DNA of 31,885 nt from Silene noctiflora (taxonomy: Eukaryota; Streptophyta; Magnoliopsida; Caryophyllales; Caryophyllaceae). Position 1 is the first letter of the stretch; each line of letters opens with the position of its first letter. The notes under the pieces were generated by a model, which made no database searches, was not told where the DNA came from, and saw only the letters and a program-made list of their open reading frames with translations. A program made the position numbers and the translations under genes. The stretch is taken from assembly GCA_009801015.1 (NCBI GenBank), contig VHZZ01000148.1:111929-143813 (forward strand), given 5' to 3'. Positions 22,459 to 31,885 of the stretch are shown here, one piece after another.

Positions 22459-22854
22459 GACCATCCCCAAGCAGAAGGTCACGCTAACTGGGTCACCAAC
22501 GTTTTAGCCTTTAATCCCACCTTATTTATCTTGACCCACTTTTACCCTCCCAAGCAAAAGGTCACGACCTAGGTCACCAACCCAATCATTTTTCACTTTC
22601 TAATCATTTTCCATATTCTTTACCCCACCAAAAACTCTTCTACTTTTTCAATTATTAATTACTAACAAATGAGAGGATGACATGTGTTGGGTCACCAACC
22701 TCAACTCAAGGTCACCAAATCTCAACTCAAGGTCACAAATTGACCCTGAGTTATTCAAGGTCACCAAAATCGTCTTCTTAATCCTTGTTTAATGAGTCAT
22801 TAGCACGACCCAACAAGGTCACGACCCAGTTGGTGACCTTGCTTGGGAATGGTC
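22459..22854. mobile_element. Harbinger/Tourist-like MITE
   Basis: Left end gaccatccccaagcagaagg and reversed right end gaccattcccaagcaaggtc are inverted repeats. TAA flanks both sides (22456-22458 and 22855-22857), the 3-bp target duplication expected of PIF/Harbinger elements. The 396-bp body contains repeated aaggtcacc and cgacc units and no open frame. The gaccatccccaagc terminus is one I recall as common in plant genomes. Confidence 0.8.
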
Positions 22855-22857
22855 TAA

Positions 22858-23845
22858 GGGAGGCTAGGAAGGGCTCGCTCCCATCGTCATCATTACCACT
22901 GCACCTCCGGACATGATAAACGTCTTAACCGGGTGAAGGCTGGGTTAGTTTGGGACAAGTCATTTCTCGTTTACAAGATTTCGAGTCAAGTTAGATCATT
23001 TCTAGACTGGTCTGTTATTATTAAGTTATTTAGGTATAATGTATATTCGGGTCGCGATACTTAGGGTCGGGTATTTTCAAGGCACGGGTCATGTTGTGGC
23101 ACCGTTGAAGTCAGAGGAAGAGGGTGTGTTACATAGGATCAGATAATTTCAAGCTCGCTCCCGCTGCCGGATAATAATTTCAAAGTTTTTCTTAAATTTT
23201 CACCCTTTTAGTTAAATCCGTCCCCGTTGAAATTTTCACCCTTTTAGTTCATTTCAAAGGTCAAATTAGATACATACACAAAAAAACTTCAGAGAGACGG
23301 TCTCTCAATAGCGTTATTGAGAAACCTCTTACATGATGGGGTGACGGACCCACTGAATTTTGTGTTTCCCTATTATGCTTCTCACTAAATTAGTGAAAGA
23401 CGGACCTACTTAGATACATATTGGATATTTCGGTTCAGGTCGATGTTATTAAGACTTTGACCTACCCATTCTAAACTATCCATCAAAACTCCCCCACAAA
23501 TTACACTTTGCTCCATTTGTAAACAAGACCAACATCATTAAATTGCAACGCTCGTGAAACACAATCTTAAAAGAAGCAAACACAATTAATCTAAGTCAAA
23601 AAAAGGTTCATACGAGAAACACATTTACCTTTTGGGAACTTGATCATCTACATTTTAATCAATTTTCCAATAAAGATTGATGTCCAACTATCAACCGACT
23701 TAATCAACACTTCGTATACGACTACGAGAAAGTAACCTATACTAAACTAGAAAAGATTGCATGTTTGAATTCCCGTCCTTTTTGTAAATGCGACTAAGTG
23801 CATGCGCTATTTACTAAACCAAAATAAAAATAAAAATTGACAAAA
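22858..23845. other. Intergenic region
   Basis: No gene seen. About 22915-23110 is a degenerate cgggt/cgagt-rich transposon remnant. Near 23292 gagacggtctctcaatagcg forms a short inverted repeat with the following attgagaaac, a motif seen again at about 25910. Confidence 0.4.
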
Positions 23846-24640
23846 TTGTTGGTCCTCTGGCGTATTTTTCGTATGTCTTGGTCTTCAACGTATATACAAA
23901 CTGACTCGGGTTAAACGTATACACATCAAACATAGATTAATTCAGTTCTAAGCCAAATTCGTCTAATACAATTCTTCCTATCCAAACTATCTAATAAACA
24001 TATTCTTATCATATTCCCGATCATAACCAACGGTTGACCCCAATGATAACTGGTCCAACTTACGACTTCTACTCTCATTGTATTAACCCTATTGGTAAGG
24101 CTTTAACTCCTCAAAGAGGCTGATGGTACGATCTGCATTGACCCTAGATTGGGTAAAACCTACCTTTGACCTAAATTTTGTATTTGCGCAAAAAAAAATA
24201 AAAAATTCTAATCATTTAATCTTTAGACCCGGTTCTTTTGAGCCGAATCTGGCTCAATTGAACTGAACTTATAAATAATAAAAAATTGAATTGAACTGAA
24301 CTGAACTTACAAAAACTGAAATTAAGTAAAAAAAAAAAAACAGGCCTCAACAAAGTCTTAGGAGCTATAAAACAAAAAAAAACCTAAAATCTATATTTAC
24401 ATCCGTTTTTAACCATTTACGGGTTCACACTCGATTAAAATCACCGGGTCGAAAAATATGCTCCAAGTCCACATACCAAGGATATTAATTAATGAAGTTT
24501 AATTCATATTTAACCTACTTTTAGATATTCCGTATTCACATTGGAGTAAATAAAGTACATCCAACTACAAACTAGATGGCCTATTTATTCGTGTATATAT
24601 ATATGTCACTTGTATCTCGTGTATATATATATTTATGCAA
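23846..24640 (+). repeat. Upstream region of the ABCG gene, copy A of a dispersed duplication
   Basis: Three blocks here recur in order and direction at 29769-30030: ttgttggtc-tctgg through gccaaattcgtctaata (23847-23967), ccaaggata..ttaattaat with tttaattc-tatttaac (24477-24520), and attcgtgtatat..gtcacttgtat-tcgtgtat (24587-24625). Copy A holds about 500 extra bases between the first two blocks, including a gaactgaact-rich element with an a-run (24227-24346). The blocks end roughly 300 bases before the ABCG start codon. Confidence 0.7.
24227..24346. repeat. gaactgaactgaa-rich element
   Basis: The segment starts gacccggttcttttgagccg and ends in an a-run followed by caggcctc, a weak inverted terminus. 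The inside repeats gaactgaa. A related stretch beginning ggcctgttctttacgg occurs at 26603-26735 in the ABCG intron. Both look like members of one MITE family. Confidence 0.35.
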
Positions 24641-24938
24641 CAACATAATTAAAAACCTTATTATTATTATTATTATTAATTATTTATTCGAATAAAAAGT
24701 GTACCAGAATTAGAGAAACATCCGCTAAAAATCCTTAAGACAAACCACATAATAATTATTATAATTAATAATTAATAATATAAATAATTATTCAAACATT
24801 TTCAGTTCTTCTTCCATTAAAACAGCCGTGACTTCATCATCATCATATACTATATACTTTTTCCAGTTAATTAGTCATTCTTTTATTAACTTAATTTTAC
24901 GAGTATACCTTATTTCATTAGTAACGAGAATTTAAATC

Positions 24939-27900
24939 ATGAATGGGGATGTCGTCGACGTTGAAGCTCAGAGAGAAGTGCCGGAATCCAATGGTCATGC
25001 TATTTTGAAAATGGCTAAACGTCCTGTTACGTTGAAGGTATGTCATATTACTCGTATATACAATTGTTTTGTAGGTAAAGTCAGTGGCGGATATAGGGGC
25101 TAGCAGGGGCGGCACTCCTCCAAGGAAAAATTTGGAATGAATTTTTTTAAATTTGATTTATGTCATTTATGTCATTACTTGTTTGCCTTCCTAATCGTGA
25201 AACCTGGCTCCGTTACATAGTACATGAAAATTTAATCATATTCCTTAATTACTTGATTATTAACTAGTCTTAAACCCGTGTAAATTGCACGGGTTTGTCT
25301 TTTTAATTTATTACTTTCTCCACACACTCATTTATAATTATCAAGAGTAAATCAAGTCGAACCCAATCTTTATCAAATAAGGAAATCAATCCCTCCATAT
25401 TAGGCACAATAACACCCTTGATTTTCTCTGTATTTGATTCTGTAATTTGTATATTTTAGGAATTGGATTCTTGTATGTAAATCTATGATGTATGTGCATC
25501 TTTAGAATATCATACGTGCATAGTGGTGGAACTAGGATTTGCTGTTACTGGGAAAAAAAATTTCAATGAGGTCGAACAAGTAATGCATGCTGTAGGTTAA
25601 ACTTGAAAAGAAATCGAAATTTTTAAATAAAAACTGTGAGATTTTTATTTTTTTGTGGGGGCAAGCGCCCCGTTACTTTGCTAACCCTCTAAATTCGCCA
25701 CTGCATGCGTGTCATGTGTAACTACTCGTGTTATGAACTTATGATTTTGCATGAATCGGAATCTAGTTATATGAACCGAGAACAATTATCAAGTCGCTTG
25801 GTACCGTGTAACCGTGATAGTTACAGAGTGTATAATCAAAGATTTGTAGTTCCTTATTGTATTATGAAGTATGTTTTTCCGTAGGTATCGAAAGCACTTA
25901 AATTTAGGAGAGACGGTCTTTTAATAAGTTATTAAGAGACTACTCTTCCGTACTCTTTTATTTGTAAGAAAGAGACATTACACATAACACATAAGTACAT
26001 AACACATTCTAGTTATCAATTACATTCATTAATTAATTTCTCAACTAATTCAATTTATCAATTAATTTCTAGTGTGTTCATGAATGTAATAAGTTTTAAT
26101 GCATGAATCGGTTAATTAAGAATGATAATTAATACTATTCATTATGTACGTACCAGTCTCATGTCACAAATTTGTGACGGATTTTGTCCATCACAATTTT
26201 CAAATGAGAATTTGTGTACGTACAAAGGGAGAGTTTGTCAATGGGGGTACATCATATCATAAAAGCTAGAAAGTGCAAGAAATATGAATGTCAAATGAAC
26301 GATCGACAATTTGACACCATTCTTTTTGTAAAGAAAAAGGAAAAAAAGTATACATAAAATCGAATAATTATATTATATTCCTTTCTTTGAATTAAACATG
26401 CAATTTTACATTTATTATTGTAATTGTAATCTTATTTTATGGTAGAAATTAGAGAATATTACATCACTATAATATAGGAAAATATTCTAATTATATATGG
26501 TCATATACTCGTATATTTCATGCTATGAGAATAATAATATTCTCCCTTATTAAGGGAACTGGTTATAAAATAACGACTCATTTATAGTATGTAAAGTAAA
26601 AGGCCTGTTCTTTACGGTTGAAAAGAACTGAACTTAACTTAATGGAATAACTGAACTGAACTGAATTGAAGTAAAAATTAATTTGTGAAATGATGATCTA
26701 AATTAAACTGAATAGAGCTGAACTGGACAGACATGAGTTACGTGAATCTTTCTGAGGTTGATGATGTCTTGTTTTGTCTAATAGTACGATATGTTGTGCG
26801 ACATATTGTAGGCTTTTTCACATACCTTTATCTCGTGTTATTCATTTATCTCGTCTTAAGCGAACATTAGAAGATACGTAAATTTAAAGGAAAACACGAT
26901 TCTAATACAAATAATGACATACGGAGTACTTTGTATCGAAGGCAAGATCGGATGTACGTGGGAGAACAAGAAATGACATAACAAATTAAGAAACTTAAAA
27001 GACAATTCTTTACTAAATTTGTGATGGGACATCATGTGGTAGAATAGAAGAACCATCCACATAAATTTGGAATACTTTGGAATTAATTTTGTACTTACTA
27101 ATTATTACTAAACATAAATCTTGAATTCAATTATTATTAATCCTTAAAAGCAAAAGTTTTTGTCTGTAATGTCAAAGTTTGGTACCAAGAAGTATGGTCT
27201 GATTGGTATGGGTTAAGAAGTTTCTACCCCAATGTAAATCGGACAAGTGTCGTTTGTATCGAATAATTAAATTTTACGTAGATATTATGGTGGATACAGC
27301 AAAATTCGAAAACTTTATTATAAAACTCTATACCAACGGTTGTGTTGGTGGCTGGTGGTATAGTCTATGAACTGCTCGACGCATAATTGTATTACATTTT
27401 GCAGTTTCAAGATGTGGTCTACAAAGTCAATTCACCAAAACGAAGGACAATTTCCTTCAAGAAAGAGGCAACATCATCGTAATCCGAATCCCTAGAGCGC
27501 GTAATTCTAAAGGGTGTTTCGGGAGTAGTAAGGCCAAACGAAATGCTTGCCATTCTCGGTCCATCTGGGAGCGGTAAGACCACCCTGCTTACAGCCTTAG
27601 GTGGACGACTAGGCGGGAATCTTAGAGGTAGTATATCATACAATGGTAAACCGTTCTCAAAACAAACAAAACGCAACACTGGTTTTGTAACACAGGACGA
27701 TGTGTTATATGCACATTTAACGGTCACAGAAACGTTAGTGTACACGGCTTTGTTGAGGCTACCGAATACTATGACAAAAGACGAGAAAATTCGGCAAGCT
27801 GAGGGAGTTATAGTTCAATTGGGGTTGACTAGGTGCAAAAACAGCATTGTTGGAGGTCATCATCTTAGAGGGGTTTCGGGTGGAGAACGAAAGAGGGTTA

Positions 27901-29469
27901 GTATTGGGCAAGAAATGTTGATTGATCCAAGTTTGTTGTTTTTGGATGAGCCAACGTCGGGTTTGGACTCGACAACAGCTCAACGGATTGTGTCGACATT
28001 GTCGGAACTGGCTCATGGAGGCAGGACAGTTGTGATGACTATACATCAGCCTTCTAGTAGACTATTTTACATGTTTCATAAGGTTATGTTATTGTCTGAG
28101 GGTAATGCTTTGTACTTTGGAAGTGGATCACAAGTTATGGATTATTTCGAAAGTGTCGGGTATGCGCCTTCTGTTGCCATGAATCCTGCTGATTTCCTCC
28201 TAGACCTCGCAAATGGTATGTCATCTTCTCGAAACTTTTTCATTCATGACGTCTTTAACTAGTAGAGTGACCCTTCAGCATCAGAATTGTCATTGTGGCT
28301 CCGATCCCTTTACAGAATAAGTCTATATCCGAATATAACTTGCTGCACTGGTATGACTAATTTTGTAATTTTATCTGAAATTTCAGGAGTTGGGCCAGAT
28401 GAATCAGAAGATCAAGTAATTGTGAAAGAAAAACTAATAGTGGCCTACAAAAACAAGTTAGCAAACAAAGTGAAAGAAGAGTTAGAAGAAGAGGAAGACA
28501 AAGACGGTGTCGTTTGCGAGGGTAATGACCAGTACAAAGGTGAAGAGTGGCCTACAACTTGGTGGCAACAGTTTTCGGTGCTGCTTAAAAGAGGCGTCAA
28601 AGAGAGAAAACATCAGTCTTTCGACGTGCTTAAGATTTTTGAAATTGTCATGGTTGCGCTTTTGGCCGGCCTTTTGTGGTGGCAGTCCAAGATCTCTAAC
28701 TTACAAGACCAGGTAATACTGAACTTTTTTTCGACTAATTTACGACTGATGTGAAAACAATCCTGATGTTATATTTTCATCATCAAATTTGTCGAAAATG
28801 CAGATTGGACTACTGTACTTCACATCAGGATTCTGGGGTTTCTTCCCATTATTCGAAGCAATCTTCACATTCCCACCCGAAAGAATGATACTATCCAAGG
28901 AAAGATCGTCAGGAATGTACCGACTATCATCCTACTACATGGCTCGAATGGCTAGTGATCTTCCAATGGAACTCATACTTCCTACAATATTCGTATTCAT
29001 AACATATTGGATGGCCGGACTTGAACCTACTGTCACGAGTTTTCTCTACTATCTTTTCACCCTTCTGTTAACCATCCTCGTCTCGCAAGGGATAGGCCTA
29101 GCACTAGGAGCCCTTGTCATGGACTTAAAGTCCGCGACCACCCTAGGGTCCGTGATCATGCTAACATTTTTACTAGTAGGCGGGTTTTATGTTCAACACA
29201 TACCGAAGTTTATTAGTTGGATTAAGTATGTGTCGACGAGTAATTATAATTATAAGTTACTCCTAGGGTCTCAGTATCAAACAGGGGAGACCTACCCTTG
29301 TGGTAACGGTAAGGAGTGTTTGGTCGCGGATTTTCCTTCTATAAAAAATGTAGGACTAGACGGACAACTACATTGCGTCATTGTTTTGGTCGTCATGTTT
29401 ATTGCCTACCGGTTAATTGCTTATGTTGCGCTTATGCGCATTGGAGTTACGAAGAACAGGACTGCTTAA
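24939..29469 (+). CDS. ABCG9: Half-size ABC transporter, ABCG9-like, with one in-frame stop
   Basis: Four exons, 24939-25037, 27405-28215, 28387-28712 and 28804-29469, join in phase to 634 codons including the stop, matching Arabidopsis ABCG9 (about 638 residues as I recall). A nucleotide-binding domain precedes the membrane domain: [13 protein letters not shown] at the start, Walker A GPSGSGKT at 85-92, Q-loop TQDD at 129-132, signature VSGGE at 190-194, Walker B LLFLDEP at 210-216 and H-loop His248. The membrane part has [36 protein letters not shown] and a [19 protein letters not shown] stretch. The family exports sterols, lipids or hormones across the plasma membrane as dimers. The oddity is codon 59, TAA at 27480-27482, with the frame intact on both sides. 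Unless this is a sequence error, only a product starting at Met80 (27543), just before Walker A, could be made. Gene identity is sure; function is doubtful. Confidence 0.9.
25082..25216. mobile_element. cagtggcgga-type short element in ABCG intron 1
   Basis: It begins cagtggcggatataggggc and ends cctggctccgttac, a decayed complement of the start. Such cagtggcgg..ccgccactg elements, with gaaaaattt and aattttt near the ends, are a type I recall as abundant in plant introns. The limits are approximate. Confidence 0.45.
25262..25300. repeat. aaacccgtg hairpin repeat
   Basis: aaacccgtg and cacgggttt form a perfect 9-bp stem with a seven-base loop, preceded by taactagtctt. A similar taactagttttaaacccgtg occurs at 31724-31743 with a decayed stem. 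The two are probably ends of a dispersed transposon family not otherwise identified. Confidence 0.5.
25519..25703. mobile_element. Second cagtggcgga-type element in ABCG intron 1
   Basis: It begins catagtggtggaactaggat and ends ctaaattcgccactg. These are inverted ends, with a ggggcaagcgccccg hairpin inside at about 25660-25674. It appears related to the element at 25082. Both enlarge the 2367-bp first intron without touching its splice sites. Confidence 0.45.
26603..26735. repeat. gaactgaactgaa-rich element, second copy
   Basis: It begins ggcctgttctttacggttga and carries repeated gaactgaact sequence like the segment at 24227-24346. The right boundary is not clear. It lies within ABCG intron 1. 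Confidence 0.35.
27480..27482 (+). other. Premature TAA in ABCG exon 2
   Basis: Exon 2, read from its acceptor at 27404, gives FQDVVYKVN and on to KKEATSS, then TAA, then [14 protein letters not shown] in the same frame. A one-base change from CAA, TCA or similar would explain it. No intron of workable length can remove it: the nearest gt..ag pair spans only 17 bases. Confidence 0.85.
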
Positions 29470-29768
29470 CTATGGTTCTTAGCTTGATCGTTATATGTTG
29501 TAGTTCAGGCGATATTGATACAAGTCCGACAAGCGACAACTACACAAGCATTATACACAGAGAATGTAGTATGCATGTACTACAGAATTGAAATTGTAAG
29601 TGATTTTTTAGCTGTGTTGGAAGAGTAACTGATTCGAATTAGGAATTTTTGCCCGAATTATCGGGTCACATTTTGATCGATTTAATTTTAATGAATCCTT
29701 TCAAAAGATATAGAACGGGTTCTCGATTTATTTGTTTTTGTGACTTGGGAGTACTCCATACTTCATAA
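29470..29768. other. ABCG 3' UTR and downstream flank
   Basis: No coding sequence is recognised after the TAA at 29467-29469. A short tactccata motif and AT-rich tracts are present. The region ends where the second copy of the ABCG upstream sequence begins. Confidence 0.5.
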
Positions 29769-30030
29769 TTTTGTTGGTCGTCTGGCTAATTTTTGGTATC
29801 ATGTCTTCGTCTTAAACGTATATATAAACCTGACTCGGCTTAAACGAGTACACACCAAACATAGATAAATTCCGTTCTCAGCCAAATTCGTCTAATATTT
29901 ATTCTGTACCAAGGATATACGGAGTATTAATTAATTTATCAGATTAATAATCAATAAACTTTAATTCGTATTTAACGTTTTAACCTACAAGATACTATTC
30001 GTGTATATGTCACTTGTATATCGTGTATGT
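29769..30030 (+). repeat. Copy B of the ABCG upstream region
   Basis: This is collinear with parts of 23846-24640 in the same direction: ttgttggtcgtctgg, acgtatatataaacctgactcgg, gccaaattcgtctaatatt, ccaaggata, ttaattcgtatttaac and attcgtgtatatgtcacttg are all represented. By eye the first 125 bases agree at roughly 85%. No counterpart of ABCG exon 1 follows within the window. Confidence 0.7.
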
Positions 30031-30049
30031 AATAATAAGTGCATAATAT

Positions 30050-31885
30050 TACCTATATTTTAATTTATACGGTTTTCCTCGGTGATTTTATAATACTTTT
30101 CGGCAATTTTAGTATATTTCATATACTATTTCCTTCATTTGCAATCTACAACGATTTTGTATAATTATTTTCAGAAGGACGTTTTGCAACGTAAGTTATC
30201 GATGAGTCGAGATTATGCATTAGTCAATTTGTGGATGAAGGCTGATTTGGTGCATATAGCTTGAAGATTTTTTTTTGATCATATATATAAAGCTTGAATG
30301 GGCCTTGTGCTTCTGATTCGAAAGGACCGTCTTTCTAACACCTAAAGATAATCCATCAAATTGATTTAAGTGTAAAGAATAAAAAAACAATAATTTTCTG
30401 CTTAATAATACTCCGTAGGAGAGTAGTACGTAGCAATGTAGCATGGGCATTAGTCTAGTATTTCTTAATTGTTGTTGGATGAACAAGACCCTTTAGCCTC
30501 CTAGCTAGCCACTTGGAGTATTCCATATTCTTTCTTTATTCTTTTCATTAATTTAATTTAAGAATAAGTTTATTCTTCCTTTTATTCTTTTTATTAATTT
30601 AATTATAATTATGTTTTTGTTTACTATGTATGCTATTATAATTTTTAGAGTAATTAGCGAGTAGTGGTTTCTAGGGTTTGTATCGCTGCTAGTTTAACAA
30701 GCATGTTTTAATTATTTATTTCAATTGTAAAATTATCTATTTGAGTTTGATTAGATTTTATCCGATTAAGAAATGAAGTTGATACGATTAGACATATAAT
30801 AATTTGTAATTATTAATGGAAATTGGGTGATGAGATAATATGGATGGCTACCTTGTCTTATGGTCTTGTCTTTTTTCGGTGTTTTTTTTTTACATTTTGT
30901 GAGACCCTACTCGCCATAGGTCTTTGGATTTATCCTTTTATCAAAAAAAAATTGTGTGCTTAAACAGTCTTATTGATTTACTTAACATTGTTACAGTTTA
31001 TTTCTTACGCGGGAGCGGGGAATTGACTAAGAACATAGATCTAGTTAAGATTATACAAACTATTCATGGGAATATTAGTTTGTATGATTGGGGATTTTTC
31101 TACTATTTAGGAAGAATTCTTTGTAGGCTCACTTGAACAGTATTAGGCATTAGCAACTTGAATCCTATACCCTTTATTATTAGTAAATTCGTCATTTTAA
31201 AGTTTTATTATAATTTATTATTAGTTTATTTAGTAAATTTGTCACCAGTTATATTCGATCCGTGTAGTTGACTTGTAATTTAAGACCTACTGGTACTTAG
31301 TTCATGACCTCCCTAAGATCGACCCGTAAGCATTACAATTGGCATGTTCACTTGTAGGAATTTATAATTGAATATGCAACAACCTTATTGGAGTGTACAA
31401 CTGTACAAGAATTAGATAAACTAGTTTTGGTGCCCCCACCTAAGCTACCTCTATTTACCCTTAATATTTTTTTTTATGAAATTAGAATTTGCTTTAGACT
31501 TGCTTGACTCATATATTTACCTTTTATATATAATACATTTTCTATGATATTATCTTGAAATTATGAAGAGATCAACAAATTAGGAGACATATTCACCATT
31601 CTAGTTGTTAATATTATTAGGGTTTTTCTACATGCATGGTAACCCTGTATTTTTTCCGATTCTACAGGTAATATAACCTTCCCTTTCCAAAACACACACG
31701 TGGTAACCCTCAACTTTAATTAATAACTAGTTTTAAACCCGTGCAAGAAATGCACAGGTTGTAATAGAAGACGTTATCATTGTATATAGGAGCATATAAA
31801 TAAACGTGATTAAATATTCAATATCATTACATTATAAATAGTCGTGGTGGAGTATCTAGTTGAGGATTAATATGAACGGACGCAT
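30050..31885. other. Intergenic region to the window end
   Basis: AT-rich, without recognised exons or RNA genes. The one longer open frame (30924-31136, plus strand, 70 codons) resembles no family known to me and has no supporting context. Near 31724 a taactagttttaaacccgtgc motif matches the repeat at 25262. Confidence 0.4.

Noticed and set aside
24088..24190. Possible SINE ending in a run of a
   Set aside because: A tggtaaggctt word could be a Pol III A box and the segment ends in caaaaaaaaataaaaaa, but no B box is visible. I could not support it as a separate feature.
27479..27496. A tiny gt..ag interval that would remove the ABCG stop codon
   Set aside because: At 17 bases it is far below any workable plant intron length and would also shift the frame.
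27419..27745. 108-codon minus-strand open frame over ABCG exon 2
   Set aside because: It is antisense to a strongly conserved exon encoding Walker A.
30924..31136. 70-codon open frame near the window end
   Set aside because: No family similarity known to me and no splice or promoter context; expected by chance in AT-rich sequence.

Overview
The window is nuclear DNA from a flowering plant, almost certainly a eudicot. The evidence is GT-AG introns, an AT-rich background, a CC-NBS-LRR gene, plant-specific families (DUF1218, CIP7-like) and many small inverted-repeat transposons. Recurrent accgtcttac/gtgagacgg and tactccgta motifs remind me of Caryophyllales genomes, but that is recollection only. 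One N at 10596 points to a draft-quality join.

Layout. 1-3516: an intronless-coding CC-NBS-LRR immune receptor (+) whose leader carries a fold-back element. 3891-6026: a five-exon secreted GDSL esterase/lipase (+), with a Stowaway MITE in intron 1. 6705-8556: a three-exon DUF1218 four-helix membrane protein (-), convergent with the GDSL gene. 8.6-13.4 kb: repeat-rich spacer holding a 1.8-kb element with a perfect 9-bp target duplication that carries the last exon of a MATE transporter (Pack-MULE-like). 13430-18691: a nine-exon CIP7-like nuclear protein (-). 18.7-24.9 kb: spacer with hAT, Harbinger and other MITEs. 24939-29469: a four-exon half-size ABCG transporter closest to ABCG9 (+), with an in-frame TAA at codon 59. 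29.5-31.9 kb: spacer that begins with a diverged second copy of the ABCG upstream region.

The five genes are independent eukaryotic transcription units, not an operon. From memory, Arabidopsis ABCG9 (At4g27420), CIP7 (At4g27430) and the DUF1218 gene (At4g27435) are also consecutive, and NB-ARC genes (At4g27190/At4g27220) lie nearby. The window therefore looks like an old conserved block enlarged by transposons.

The most interesting points are an in-frame 14-residue duplication of the RNBS-B motif in the receptor, the MATE-exon-carrying MULE-like element, the nonsense codon in an otherwise intact ABCG9 gene, and the duplicated ABCG9 upstream sequence beyond its 3' end. I found no strong candidate for an entirely new multi-gene system.
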